A stretch of DNA of 64,000 nucleotides from Acanthochlamys bracteata (GCA_019914995.1 CM034136.1:6277270-6341269); one strand, 5' to 3'; positions 1-11,908 are shown, counted from the first letter of the stretch. Program-made: numbers and translations. Notes: generated by a model not told the origin, from the letters alone.

Positions 1-2094
1 CTTCAGAAGATTAGTCATGATGCCATCACAATAAGGAAGGACCTTATCATCCAGAGCACGGCAAATGTCACCAACCACACCAACTGAGATTGAGCATACC
101 TGGTACTCCTCAAAATTCTGTAATCCCATATCTAAATATTTGTAGAACTCATTCATATACTTAGCAAATTCCAAACCAGTAGCATAAGCAAGTGCTCCAA
201 TTGCAAGCATTGCTTCTTCATGTACAGAAGAACTACGGCAGCCAAATACTTGCAGAAATAGTCCCATAACCTGGTCAGCAGACTGAAGGATTACAGATTT
301 TGTCTCCTCGCTAGCACTAAGCTTCTGGATGATCACTTGAAGAACCCCGCAAAGCGAAGCTTGCAAATCGCTTTGCTTCTCCCTATCATCCGAAGACAAG
401 ATTTCCATATGTATAGTTTGACCTAGTCTCCTCATGATTTCCTGCAGTAACTGGGATACAATTACAGATGTCTCAGGAAATTTGCAGCACCTCACTATTT
501 CATTAAGTGTTTCATAAGCTGATGCACGGAGCCTTGAGTTGTTTGCATCTGTCCGATCAACAGTTGAAAGGAGACTTGAAATAATGTTGCCAAAATAAGG
601 AACAAGAACCAACGCATCAGAGCCTGTATCTTCATATCCCTGAGCAAGAAAGTAGATAGCACCACAAACTTTCTCAGCCACATTAGGTGTGTCTTTAATA
701 CTTTCCAGAACAACTTGCATTATACTTGAAAGGTTGGTGGCAGTTATTACTGAATACTGACTAGCTGGAGAATGTAGGATCTCAAAGATCCTACTCAAGG
801 TCCAGGCTGTTGTGTCCTTAACATGGTTGTTCTGATCTTTCATAGCATTAAGAAGGAACTCAAAACCAGCATGAACTAAAGGCGATAGTTTTGCTATTGA
901 TGGGCCTTCAAGAATTGAGCCAAATGCAAAGGTAGCAGCTTCACGGTTGTGCCAGTTAGTCATTGTAATGTTTGATTCAACAAAAGGCATGACAAGTGGC
1001 ACAACTGCATCACCGACGGTCTTTGCTACAAGCCCAAGGCAGGTTCCACCAGCCATTGAAAGATTCCAAATTCCATCATCTTGGTCTTGATCCTCTTCTT
1101 GCTTCAGTAAAGTCTCTAGAAGGAGAGGTACCAACACAGGAAGTGCCTTTTCAATGAAATGAGAATGGAAAGAGCCACCAGTATCTGATCCCTCATACTC
1201 TTCCTGGATTTCTATCTCTTCATCACAAACTGAGCTCCAAAACTCTATAGCTTGGAGGGCAACAGGCTCTTCATCTGCCTTTATAGCCTTTGCAGTCAAG
1301 CCAAAGATAGTGTCCATGTAAGGCTGCAGGTACTCATAATACATAGAGGATATAGAGACAAGACACTCAAACGCTGATTTCCTAATTTCGAGCTCTTGTG
1401 ATGTAGCCGTCTCGCACACAACCTTCATAATGAAATTCCTTTCCATCTCATTCTCAAAATTTGACTGGGCAAAAGTGAGAGCATTATTCAAAGCTTTCAC
1501 AGCTGCAAGGCGCACTTCAGAACTTCGCTCCACCTGAGTCATGCCCTGGACCACAGCAGTTAGCACAGCATTCACTTGGTCCTGGTCCAAGTGCTCAGAA
1601 GATACTTCCTCACATATGAATCCTAGAGTATCAAGAGTAGACTGTTTCAAAGGAACAGAGGAGCCAGGATGAGTCATGTGAGAAAGCAAATGACCAATAA
1701 GGTCCTTCCATTGCCCTTGAGGAATCTCAATGGAAGCGATCTTCGCAATAACTTGAGAAGAAGTCTGTCTTGCCTCGGAGACAGATGAACCAAGTGTCTG
1801 CAAAAGTGCTTCCTTGATCTTATCTTTGACTGAGGATTCAACACAGAGCCATTGTTCACTTAGCGTTTGCTTCCTGATAGAATCTTTTGCATCTAATGTA
1901 TTCTTGAGGATGATTCCAGCAAGTCTACGGGACTCTGGAGGCTTTTGGTCATTAGCTAACTCGGCAGACAACGACAGAAGAAACACTGCAATGTTATGTT
2001 CCTGAAATTGTTTGAGATTATCTTCTGCAGCGGTTCTGACCTTTCCATCCAGAGATTGGGCTGACAGTAGGAGATCGGTGATTTGCAGAGCCAT
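1..2094 (-). CDS. KPNB1: Importin subunit beta-1 (karyopherin beta), C-terminus cut by window edge
   Basis: Minus strand, ATG at 2094-2092, open without introns to the window edge; exactly 698 codons are visible. The start reads MALQITDLLLSAQS and is followed by a continuous run of HEAT-type helical repeats. These include an acidic EEDQDQDD stretch typical of importin-beta loops and the segment TMTNWHNREAATFAFGSIL. The family is usually about 870 residues, so roughly the last 170 are outside the window. Importin beta carries importin-alpha/NLS cargo through nuclear pores and releases it on binding Ran-GTP. In Arabidopsis the orthologue is KPNB1, linked to ABA and drought responses (established knowledge). 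Codons are intact throughout, so the gene looks functional. A 3' splice site (TTTTGCAG) lies two bases upstream of the ATG, so the 5'UTR is spliced. The identification rests on recognising the protein by eye. Confidence 0.95.
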   Translation of the reverse strand, partial: MALQITDLLLSAQSLDGKVRTAAEDNLKQFQEHNIAVFLLSLSAELANDQKPPESRRLAGIILKNTLDAKDSIRKQTLSEQWLCVESSVKDKIKEALLQTLGSSVSEARQTSSQVIAKIASIEIPQGQWKDLIGHLLSHMTHPGSSVPLKQSTLDTLGFICEEVSSEHLDQDQVNAVLTAVVQGMTQVERSSEVRLAAVKALNNALTFAQSNFENEMERNFIMKVVCETATSQELEIRKSAFECLVSISSMYYEYLQPYMDTIFGLTAKAIKADEEPVALQAIEFWSSVCDEEIEIQEEYEGSDTGGSFHSHFIEKALPVLVPLLLETLLKQEEDQDQDDGIWNLSMAGGTCLGLVAKTVGDAVVPLVMPFVESNITMTNWHNREAATFAFGSILEGPSIAKLSPLVHAGFEFLLNAMKDQNNHVKDTTAWTLSRIFEILHSPASQYSVITATNLSSIMQVVLESIKDTPNVAEKVCGAIYFLAQGYEDTGSDALVLVPYFGNIISSLLSTVDRTDANNSRLRASAYETLNEIVRCCKFPETSVIVSQLLQEIMRRLGQTIHMEILSSDDREKQSDLQASLCGVLQVIIQKLSASEETKSVILQSADQVMGLFLQVFGCRSSSVHEEAMLAIGALAYATGLEFAKYMNEFYKYLDMGLQNFEEYQVCSISVGVVGDICRALDDKVLPYCDGIMTNLLK

Positions 2095-3345
2095 TTCTGC
2101 AAAATGGTACAAACACGCCTAGTTTAAAATGACAGGATAAGGCAAAGAGAAATTGTGTCACAAGGCTGCTTGCTCTAAAAAACAATAATAAACTAAAACC
2201 AGCAATGATTCTAAAATCCACCGTAAACAAGTCAAAACAAGCAAGTTCACTAGCATTTCACTCAATATTTCACAAAGTCACCAGAAAGAATACTGGGAAA
2301 GGGCAAATTAGACCATAGTTTTGAGATGTAACTTGTAGTTAATACACAAATTAAACTGAAGGGTTGACTGAAACAAATTTATTAAAGCATAAAGACATTT
2401 AATACAAAAAGAATAAAACATCAACCAATGAAAACACATAGTTGTTACAAATTTCCAATGATGAAACTCTTACTAGCATGCTTAGATTACTTAAACAAGC
2501 ACAAGGTAGCTTGGACTATCAACCATAAGAATGAGAACAAGGTGGCTTGGGTTACTGTCAACCATAAGAAAGCCAAAGGCAAATCCCAAACGCACATTAC
2601 AGGAGTTCTAATATGCAGATACATGAGTGATGAATCATTCAAAGCTAGTCTCTAAACTTTATGCCTTAAGAAATCTCCACTAACAGCATGCACGCATCAC
2701 ACCTTGCTACATTTTGCCGCAACAAAGCACATGCACAAAACATTGTAATCAATTTTATCATTATTTATTAACATTGCTCTTTCTTCCTATCTTTCACAAA
2801 GAGGAAAAGATGATGCATCACAAGCAGTAAGCACATGCTCTTTCTTCCTATCGATTATGAACTAGTCCGAAGATAGATCAACAAGCTGCAAGACAAAACA
2901 AGGTCAAACTAAAACACCGTACATTTCCTAGCCTATACTTAATGAGACGATAGTTTCTAAAACCTCTAGCCTCAAATACCCAACATCAAGGCCACTAAGA
3001 AAGTAAATAATACCTAATTCACCAACAACCACAAAAAGTCCCAAAACCCTAGACAAGCTCCAAAGTCCATTCCCCAACAAAAATCATACATGCGATTGAT
3101 CAATACCAAGTTCTTAAACTCAAAACCAGATCTAATAGGAAAAAAATCGAAACCCTAAAAACATCATCGAGGGGCTATCTAAATCGAAACTACCTGAAGC
3201 TAAATCGATCGTCGGCGACGACGCCGGAGCTCTTCAATCGGTAATCGTTCGTCGGTGAACGACCAGATCACGAGTTCCAAATCGACCGTTGGGAGAAGAG
3301 CCTAGACTCGCTCTCAAATTGGATTTTGGAAAAATGAGTGAAAGA
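2095..3345 (-). other. KPNB1: 5'UTR exon and 5'UTR intron of importin beta-1
   Basis: The sequence shows a 3' splice site (GCAG at 2100-2097) just before the importin ATG and a good 5' splice site (CTTCAG|GTAGTTT) at 3194/3193. This gives an intron of about 1.1 kb (2097-3193) in the leader, with a first exon from 3194 to roughly 3345. Long leader introns are common in highly expressed plant housekeeping genes. A 75-codon plus-strand ORF at 2428-2655 lies inside the intron and has no recognisable product. Confidence 0.7.
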
Positions 3346-3372
3346 GGCTCTGGAGATTTGGGGACGACTGTG

Positions 3373-3380
3373 ATTTTATA
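3373..3380 (-). promoter_or_regulatory. TATA box of importin beta-1
   Basis: On the minus strand the sequence reads TATAAAAT about 180 bases upstream of the leader splice donor, in the right orientation to start the first exon near 3345. No other TATA-like site is better placed. Confidence 0.5.
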
Positions 3381-3898
3381 AGGGTTCCCCTCTATAACTG
3401 TTAAGTGAATTCGAATGCTCCGAACGAGCGCGAACGGAAACCCTAATTTCGAAATGCGTCTCCCCGGACGTGTCGGATTGTCTTACACGTGTATTTCACT
3501 GGGCCTTGTTTGGTTCTGTTATGGCCCAATAGTATAGCCTTGTTATATTATAAAGTTTTGAAAATTTGCAAGAAGTGGCATCTATTTCAACTATTGCATC
3601 ACACATTAAACCTGCCCGATCTTAGTTTAGATACATGGTGAAATTTTCCAAAGAACAAATGCATTACAAACTTGCAATATACATTCAACACCATGCATAG
3701 ACATAATCACACAAGGTAAAAGGTAGAAACTAAAACATTATCAATACAGTGCCATGTTAACTACCATCACACAGATTTTGCAGAGCATCAAGTTCTCATT
3801 CTTCAATCACACAGAACCCATGAATTATATGTATGCATAATGTCGTCTTCAATCTTCATGACCTCTCCTATTCTGCCTACAAACTTCACACCTACTAA
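3381..3898. other. Intergenic, no gene seen
   Basis: About 520 bases upstream of the importin gene. No recognisable reading frame or RNA gene. It ends at the left terminal repeat of a MITE. Confidence 0.6.
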
Positions 3899-4190
3899 GT
3901 GCGTGTTTTAAATACCCGAAACTTCAATTTCTTCTAACAAAATTAAATTTCATGCAATTTACATGTTTCAAATATACACTGAACTGAAAATACACTTAAA
4001 AAATTGCACTCTACATCCAACACACTTCAAAAAATAATTAAAATACAAAAATTAAAATCCACTTTCAACCTACTTCAAAAAATAATTAAAATACAAAAAT
4101 CGAACTCCACTTCTAACTCATTTTTCAAGAAACTTTACTTACTACTTTCCACTTTTATAAAATTCAATTACGTGCATTTGAAACACGCTC
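3899..4190. mobile_element. MITE family B copy 1, TAA target duplication
   Basis: The left end reads GTGCGTGTTTTAAATACCCG. The reverse complement of the right end reads GAGCGTGTTTCAAATGCACG, so the 292-base unit has imperfect terminal inverted repeats. Both ends are flanked by TAA (3896-3898 and 4191-4193), the target duplication of PIF/Harbinger (Tourist-like) elements. The interior is AT-rich with a duplicated motif (CTTCAAAAAATAATTAAAAT at two sites). The 93-codon ORF over it is spurious. Confidence 0.7.
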
Positions 4191-4431
4191 TAACCTGTAT
4201 GTACCTAAAGATGGCAGCAGCTTCCAAACAAACTTGCGGTCTTCTTGGACCAAAAAACAGCTTCATAAGGTGTATTAACACATGATGTGAGTAATCTTAT
4301 GTAGTTGGCGGATCAGATGGTTAGACGATTTGAAATGGAATCGAGCTTTATTATAGAGATCAAATGCGTCTGCGTCGGGTCAAGGCACAAAGCAGCCACA
4401 CAATCTTGTAAGATTGCTGCTTTATTTCGAG

Positions 4432-7400
4432 TCATAAAATGCTGCACGAAGATGAAGTAGTTGGAGGTCTGGCTTGAAGGCAATTACTTTTGAGAGCTCT
4501 GCAATGGTCTCTTCTTCTTTGTGATCATCCATAAGAACTATTGTGAAATTAAAACGGTCAGAATTGAACTAGAAGAAGCTCAAAGTGAATCTGAAAATAT
4601 CTGTCTAAAGTTGAATCATAATCACAGATCTCAATAACATATAGTATATGAGATAGTGAGACAAATAGACATCAGTGATGTTGATAGTAAATTATTTAAA
4701 TCCATTTATTTGGTTCAGGTCCTCATCATATGCAGGTCATCTTGTGAAAGTTACAGGTTTGCGTCTTCTGATATTAAATAGCTCTAAGGCAGTAAGGCTC
4801 TAAGTGAAAGATCCTGTATAGCAAATTTAACTAATTCTAAGTTCTCTCAATGAACGTATTATCTTAATAATCTTCAAATCCTAAATAAATAATTTGTACA
4901 TGTCTCTTCGCTGCGGACTTGAGTTACATGAACCTTTACAAATGGGGAACTCAAACGAAACATGAAGGGCCAATAAATACTGAATATGCAAGGAACAATT
5001 AGGAAACTCACCTGCAGATCTGTATCAATAGGGGTATGTTCTTAGTGGATCTATCCTAGTAGCCATGTTGAGATCACTTTTGGCCATATCCCGCTCACAA
5101 TATTCTGAACGCTATTCATATGCTGACGCATTGTTCTTGGCTTTTTCAATTGTCATCTCATCATAGGCAGCTTTCTTCTGATTCTTAAGGTAGTAAACTT
5201 GTGCCAGACCTTGACGGGCACGAGTATGCTTTATACCAAGTGCTTTTGTGGCATTCTGCGGCTTCATCCAGCATATCACAATCCACACAAACGCCGCCTA
5301 TATTGTTATGTGTCTAGGAAAACATAAAATTAATCGGATAAAACAATTATTTAGACTGAAGAATAGTATTGCTTTTCATACACACTTGCCCCTTCCGAAG
5401 GTTATCTGAAGCGCAATTGTTAGCCTGTTCAAGCAACTGGATAACATATGAGGATGCATTGGTACATGCTTGTATCGACTAGAGCATACGCCTTAAGAAA
5501 ATATGCTTCAAATGACCTGTGTATATTTATAGATTCTTCTGCCTTCGCTAATGCTTCTTCACGGTGCCTAGTGTCATACAGTATTTGACCTTCATAAACA
5601 AGCCTTTCATGTTCATGAGCTGAATGATTTTGAGCCATCTGCAGACTGTGCATTGCTGCCTTCTGACAATTTAAGCTAAGAAAAAGAAATTTTCTCCAAA
5701 TCAACATACTAGTATACTACAAGCATTCTATCTACATACAGTTCACAAAATGATTTTGAAGCAGTTCAATCCATGAAGCTTCAGTTCATACACTAAAGGA
5801 ATCAATTTCAAGTCACAGATAGGATACTGCTATCCATCCTGTTGTTTCAGAAATTTTTAGGGTAGCTGCAGTTATTCCCTAAGCAGTAAGGTTATGGTGG
5901 AGATGCAAGATTTTTTTATGTAAAACTACAGTCTGTTCCATCAACAGCCTCAGAAGAGGCTTTAGGATTGAGTTTAGGCCTACTGAAACCAAATTCTCTG
6001 CACTCATAGTGTGCTATTACTAAGCTTGTGAGGTTCATTTGGCATTCCACTATTTTCACTATACCTTCAAAGCAAGATGATGAGAGCAAAGTTCAACTAG
6101 CTTATACTCTAACTTATTCATCTCTGCAGAATATTTATCAGCATTCTACAGCTTCAGTGCGACTTAATTCCACATTCTCTCAAAGAGCTTATGAGTTTGA
6201 ATGATTGTAAGAGACATTACTAGGACAATAGAAATATGAAACCCATTTAAAAATGTGATGTCCTGATTTCCCTAATTGGATTCTTCTCTATCCGACTAAA
6301 CTGGCCAGAGAACTGTTTTTGTGATAGAAACGAAAGCTACGGCAACAATGTAGCTGTGAAGAGTATCTTAAACTTCCTAACAAATGAGAAGGATCTTGCA
6401 AATTGTTCTATCTTTGTATTCGAAGGATGTAAGTACTCAAAATTTCCAATCCGCTACCAGCATTCTAAACTGAATTGATTTTAGACATCACGTTCTGCAA
6501 CTACTATCTACAAGAGCCTATGGATTTGAATATCTTAGAAGTCTCCAAAGCCAACAGGGAGAAACAAGCCTTGAATAGACAAGAACCAAGAACCATAGGG
6601 AATGACAACAAAATGCCACCTATGAGACAAGTAGGACTTTCAGAGGGGAAAAAAGAATAATGGCAAAACACATTAAATTCATCAATGTGCTAAAAAAACC
6701 GAACTACAAAGGTTAAGCGACTAAATAACCTCATAGAAGTAGGGATTGCCAGAAACGTAAACTGCTATTACCAGGTTCTTTTGCCTCATCTGATGGACTG
6801 CTGCAAGAGAGCCAATGTCATCTACTGTCAACCATCGATCATAGAGCTACATCCAGCAATCCGCCATATCCCACTGCTGCACGTGCTGCTTAAGAAACTC
6901 ATTCATTTGGTCCGCATGCATCTTCCCGTAAAACATCATGTAATTTGGATCTAATGTCATCAATGCTCTTATGTCCTGATATGAACCAACATAATCCTTC
7001 AGAGCAAGGAAGAACCACGCCCTCAGTTCAAGGCAATCAGTGGATACCTTGAATCTGATAATCTTGTTAATCTCTGCTATAACATCACTAATCTTGTTAT
7101 CCTCCATTAACATAATAGCCCTAAACTTATAAGGGTATAAAAGAGTCGGGTCAACCTCGGTTGCAATATCCAAGTCTGTCATCTTCTTCTTCCCTACATT
7201 CAACCAACAGAATCGTAATCAGAGACTACTGTTGCACAGCTTGTAAGCTGAATACTTGTTGCCCCTCTTATTAAACTTTGCCTTAGCTACAACCACAAGA
7301 TAGTACACATGTCTCTCTGCCATAGCTTCCTAAAACCACTTATGTGAATCTTTGTACTCGTCTCTCCGAAGCATTCCATATCCAAGCTGGTGTAGAGCGA

Positions 7401-7530
7401 GCTGTTTCTGCCATCCACGAGACGCACACTCCACCAACCTCTCAAGCAGCACAACGGTCGTGTTTGATTTCATCTCAGAGGATGTTGTCATCTCATCACC
7501 GTCCATCTGTGAACGGATGGACAAGATGAA
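4432..7530 (-). pseudogene. ETO1-like (ethylene overproducer) pseudogene, introns retained
   Basis: Minus-strand pieces follow the C-terminal TPR half of ETO1/EOL proteins in order. At 7530-7330 is ERLVECASRGWQKQLALHQ. At 7203-6847 is DPTLLYPYKFRAIMLMEDN, running to QQWDMADCWM. At about 5690-5430 is LNCQKAAMHSL to AKAEESINIHRSFEAYFLKA. At about 5320-5030 the frames are scrambled, including SEYCERDMAKSDLNMAT. At about 4545-4432 is IAFKPDLQLLHLRAAF. Breaks include TAG after HKWF, frame loss in the NSLISDY segment, TAG after DCWM, a shift after FLKAYALVD, and a TAG after SAYE. The BTB-containing N-terminal half and the extreme C-terminus are missing. Splice-like junctions remain (for example GT after the RQKNL segment), so this is a decayed gene duplicate and not a processed copy. 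Intact ETO1 targets type-2 ACC synthases to CUL3 ubiquitin ligases. Confidence 0.85.
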
Positions 7531-7713
7531 TGCCGACGAGTTCCGAGTAGCTCAGGCTTGGATGAGTGTCTGGGTTATTGTAGGTTCGATCGAGTTTTGG
7601 TTCGACCGAGTTCAGTATGGTAGTTATCCAAATCGGGAACATGTTCTAAACCCGATCCATCAAAACTACCAAATTTAATTCAATTCAACAAAACCGAATT
7701 CCCTTTCACGTCG

Positions 7714-8365
7714 GTGGGGCGGCAGTGTATCTGCGACAATGAGCGGCAACTTAGTTCCACAGGAGAGGCCGAGAGGACTGGCTGTGGCGGAGCAGCCAAA
7801 ACTGAGCGCACTGGAGTAGAACGTCTACGAAGTAATCCGTGGCGTCGGGGACGCCGAAATCATGTTACCGATCTGAAACAGAAGCCGTCCTTCTCAACTT
7901 GCTTCCTAAAGACAATGAAAAAGCACTCAAGTCTCTCAATAACAAAAACCTTCCAAAAAGTGTCACAAGCCTCAAGCACAGGGCCGGAAAATCTACATGG
8001 CTGCAGACATCGAACCCTACGCTACGATATCTGGTGGAGACTGGTATGCCGACGGTGTTCTTGACGCTGAGCTTATAGAGATTTATAGAAATATGTTTGA
8101 TATTTGTCTTTATGATAACCCGACCGCAGCTAAATACGAGATTTTTGAATATTTGAATGGTTCAGAAGCTCTTAGAGCGAGAACTACGATGAAGAGGGTC
8201 AAAGATGTTCTTGGGGTTCTTGAATGTGACGGAAGGATTGAAAAGGTGACTGCTCACCGGCCACGGCAGCGCCACGGAAGAAAGTTTTCGAGCTTTTTCG
8301 GTTCAGTATTACAGGTGTATATACGCTACCGTTTAAGACGGCTTTTCAAAACAATAATTTTTTAA
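7714..8365 (+). other. Unassigned open frames, possible gene fragment
   Basis: Three overlapping plus-strand frames of 79-122 codons lie here. The best, 7997-8365 (MAADIEPYATISGGDWYADG...), has a plausible, mostly soluble composition with a helical centre (ELIEIYRNMFDICLYDN), then turns basic and low-complexity. I do not recognise it. It lies directly beyond the 5' break of the ETO1-like pseudogene and could itself be the relic of another gene. No splice or promoter evidence decides this. Confidence 0.25.
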
Positions 8366-8925
8366 AGTTTTAAAATATTTTGTAATATATTTTTTTGATA
8401 AATTCCAAATTTTTAAATTATAAAAATTGAAGTAATAAAATTTTTAGTTTTTTAATATTAAAAAATAAAATTATTTTTTGAAAAAGTACAAATATTATTT
8501 TTTTTAAATTTATTTTTAAAGTAATTCTGAACACACTGTAAGTGCAGTATCAGTCCTCTAATATTATATTTAGGAAATTGCACGTAAGTAGCTCTGTGTT
8601 TGCTAAACTTGATTTTCGTTAGTTATTTGGAAATTATCTAAACAGTTTTTGACTTGTGCGGAAGCGCCGGAAGGGGTGAATTTGGAAATTTCTGAAGAAG
8701 AGCTTTTTAAGGAGACAAGAAAGCAAGAGACACGGCCGAGAAAAGAACCGGAAACAGGGATGAGAAATTATTTTCTGTCAAGGGTCTGTTTGTTGTACCA
8801 AATTTATTCTCTTCCGATCAAAATTTGAGTTCAGATTTATCTTTTGTATTTTCAGCTTTTTTCAAACTCATCAAAATTCATTTCTGATTTATCTATAATA
8901 AATTCGAGTTTATTGGGGGGTTATT

Positions 8926-9168
8926 GGTAGTGCATAACAAATATAGTTTTTTTAAAATAGAAATTATTTTTTAAATGAATTTTATTTTTTTATTTTTTAA
9001 AAAATAATAAAATACGTAATAAAAAAATTTTACTATATAATTTTTTTTATATTTTCTAAATTTTTAAATAAATTTTTTATATATTTATAAAATATGTATT
9101 AAAAAATTAAAAAAAATTAAAAATTAATTTTTTTATAAGCAATATCAAACGGAGCCAAATTTGATTTC
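8926..9168 (-). repeat. Family C AT-rich repeat, copy 1
   Basis: Inverted relative to the other copies. The right end reads, in reverse complement, GGCTCCGTTTGATATTGCTT; the left end carries TTGGTAGTGCATAACAAAT. The core of alternating A- and T-rich blocks (TTTTATAAATAT / TTTATTTAAAAA) matches copies at 9474, 10245 and 11255. Probably a degenerate MITE; exact ends uncertain. Confidence 0.5.
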
Positions 9169-9473
9169 ATAAAACTTACGTTGTACTAATTAAAATACAC
9201 TCTAATTATAAATAAATGTGCCAATAAACTTTGTGAGTGTCTTTCAATTATTTTTTTCTTTTCGTTTGTCTTTTAAAAAAATAGAAAAATGGTGCCCAGT
9301 TGCATGCTGCTATCATATACATAGTTAAAGTTAAGTAACTGACTGCAGTTGAGAGTTTAATCTTTCTCTATAGTGACAATTGAACAATTAGACAAAGAGA
9401 TTTGTTTAATCACTCATGATACATTCTTGTTAAAATAGCAATGTCAATCACTGTAATGAAACATCGGAGCTGT

Positions 9474-9700
9474 TTGGTTCAGTTAATAAAAAGAAATAGT
9501 TTTTTAATTTTTAATTATATATTTTTTAATATATATTTTATAAGTATTTAAAAGTTTATTTAAAAATTAAAAAATGTAAAAAAATTTATGTTGTAAAATT
9601 TTTTATTACGTATATTTTTCATTAAATTAAAAAAATAAAACTTATTTCTAAAAAAAATAAAAATATCGTTTATTAAAAAAAATAATTTTATAAATACTTT
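9474..9700 (+). repeat. Family C AT-rich repeat, copy 2
   Basis: Starts near GTTTGGTTCAGTTAATAAAA and contains ATATTTTTTAATATATATTT and GTTTATTTAAAAATTAAAAA, closely matching copies 1 and 4. The right end is not sharply defined. Confidence 0.5.
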
Positions 9701-10244
9701 AAAAAAATCAATGAAAATGATTGTGAGACACATTGTATGGGCCTTAATATATAATCTTGGGCCGAAGACGCAATGTATGTTATTGTATAGGCCTTATTTT
9801 CATCAGAAAATAATTTCTTTATTAAAAAAAAACGATTAAATCGTTTAATATAAAGCTAATCATGTACACGTGGATGACATTTCTTACAAGTGGAACAAAA
9901 AGTGAGTCAGAAATTAGGATTAGGACGCAAGACACTGATTAGAAGCAATTTGCTTACGCATTTATTTAGTCCATAATATATTACCAGCGATACAAATCAA
10001 GAAGAATATAATTTGGTTGGCAGTAACTATCAAGATTTTTCATCAAACGGGTATGGTTTATATATCTAATCAATGAGTACGCAACAAGCAAAATCTGAGT
10101 GACCCCAGTTGGAGATATGGTTTTTTTCCATGTTTTGTGTCTAGTTCACTCTCGCTAAAAGTCCTTATAAGTTAATCTAGTAGCCAAGGATCAAAAGTAG
10201 TGTTCAAATAAAAAAATATATTAGTTAATTTGGTTGATGATGGT

Positions 10245-10430
10245 GTTTGGAATTACTTATTAAAAAAAATTATTTTAAAAAAATGATTTCAGAAAATAAA
10301 TTTTATTTTTTATTCAAACAATAATAAGAATATATGATATTAATTTTTTATTTTTTTAAATATAAAAAATTTTAATAAAAATATATAATAAAAACTAAAA
10401 TAAAAAAAATAAAAACATAATAAGCACTCC
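10245..10430 (+). repeat. Family C AT-rich repeat, copy 3
   Basis: The left end is GTGTTTGGAATTACTTATTA; the right end is ATAATAAGCACTCCCAA, whose reverse complement TTGGGAGTGCTTATTAT mirrors the left end. This gives an imperfect terminal inverted repeat around an AT-only core. Confidence 0.55.
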
Positions 10431-11254
10431 CAATCTCTCGTTTAAAGTTGGACCAAATTAGTTGCATAGTTGGTGGACTTAATTCATATCTTTTAATAGC
10501 TTCACATTTATTGCACTAACAAAAATAGTAAATCATTCTATGGAAATTCGATCCAATAAGATTTGAGTTAGTCTTTTCCGTAACAAATATGGATGGAAAT
10601 TGAAGCAGCATACATTTGATTCATATCTCTGGCTCTGAGAAGGGAACCCATGTCCGAACAATACGCTATAATACGATATCTCACATTTATAAATATTTTA
10701 AATATTTCATAAATTTTATAATATTTAATAAATTTTTTGTAAAATTTTAAAAAATATAAATATATATACGTTGATAATATATTTATAAATAAAATATTTA
10801 TTTTTTAGTTCAAAAATAAACCTTGTTTTCTAAAATATTTTAAAATATTTTAAATTTTAGAAAAATTTTATCTCATCCGTACTTCCGAACGCTTTAATTA
10901 AAAATGAGAGAAATATTCGAAAATAGTAAGAGACGTTAATTCAACACGGACTTGAAATCATATCCGCTTCACTAAAACATGAGAGTTTTTGCAGTAATAA
11001 GAAAAGAACATTCATAGACAAAATCAAAGGACTAATGAATTGAAGCAATGAGTAACGAGTCAAAGTTAAAGTTGCAAGTATATAATAGACTCTAATCAAG
11101 TGGTAGCTAGTACCCTCACTGTTTATTCTAAGACATTTGAGTCTATACCATGTGGAAGGAAACCCTGTTAATTAACAATAATAGTTAATTAGCCCCTTCG
11201 TTATAAGCAGCTTGTCAAGATTTAATGGACTACTTGAGAATTGGTCACTTATAG

Positions 11255-11468
11255 CACGTTTGAGATTGCATTTTTTCAACGGAGTTTTCAATTTTTTATT
11301 ATATATTTTCTAATACATATTTTATAAATATTTAAAAATTTTATTTAAAAAATTAAAAAATATAAAAAAATTTTATATAATAAAAAATTTTTATTGTATA
11401 TTATTATTATTTTTTAAAAATAAAAAAAATTATTTTTCAAAAAAATTTTATTTTATAAGCACTCCTAA
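11255..11468 (+). repeat. Family C AT-rich repeat, copy 4
   Basis: Runs from near CACGTTTGAGATTGCATTTT to TTATAAGCACTCCTAA. The core matches copies 1 and 2 block by block (TAATACATATTTTATAAATA). Likely the same MITE family; no clear target duplication was identified. Confidence 0.5.
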
Positions 11469-11701
11469 ATGACTCCTTAATGATTAGGTGATTGGTTTAT
11501 GCATAGCCAAACATAGGTCAAACAATTGTAATTAGTTCTAGCAAGGTAGACCATTTGAAAAAACCCTGCAATCATCCATGCATTTGTTTAGTAAACTTGT
11601 TGATCTAAAATTAAATGCTAAAATTTCACACCAAGAACATAGATGGCTAGCTTGGATTGGACATGGGAAACATTTTTCAGGTCCTAGTAAAGACACAAGT
11701 G

Positions 11702-11868
11702 TTTTTTGGTGGTACTTATTACTGCTTAATAAATTTTATTTTAATTTTTTTTAATTTTAATAAATATTGTATAATATTTTAATTTTTTAAAAATTTAAAA
11801 AGTATAAATTTACTTATTTTTGGAAGATTAAAATAGTCTACTTTTAAAAGAAATTATTTTAAATACTC
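11702..11868 (+). repeat. Family C-like AT-rich repeat, copy 5 (short)
   Basis: The left end is TTTGGTGGTACTTATTACTG and the right end is AAATACTCCCC, resembling the TTTGG-AGTGCTTATTA terminus of the other copies. Membership is less certain because the core has diverged. Confidence 0.35.
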
Positions 11869-11908
11869 CCCACTTACAGTATTTCAGCTTTAACTCACCG
11901 TAGATTTA

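Noticed and set aside
2428-2655. 75-codon plus ORF with internal repeat (NHKNENKVAW/NHKKAKG)
   Set aside because: It lies inside the importin 5'UTR intron, antisense, with no homologue recognised.
4004-4285. 93-codon plus ORF with repeated LQKIIKIQK
   Set aside because: The apparent protein repeat is the duplicated AT-rich motif of MITE family B copy 1.
8926-11868. CRISPR-like or satellite array
   Set aside because: The repeats are unevenly spaced, divergent, in both orientations and have terminal inverted repeats, so they are dispersed MITE-like elements, not an array.
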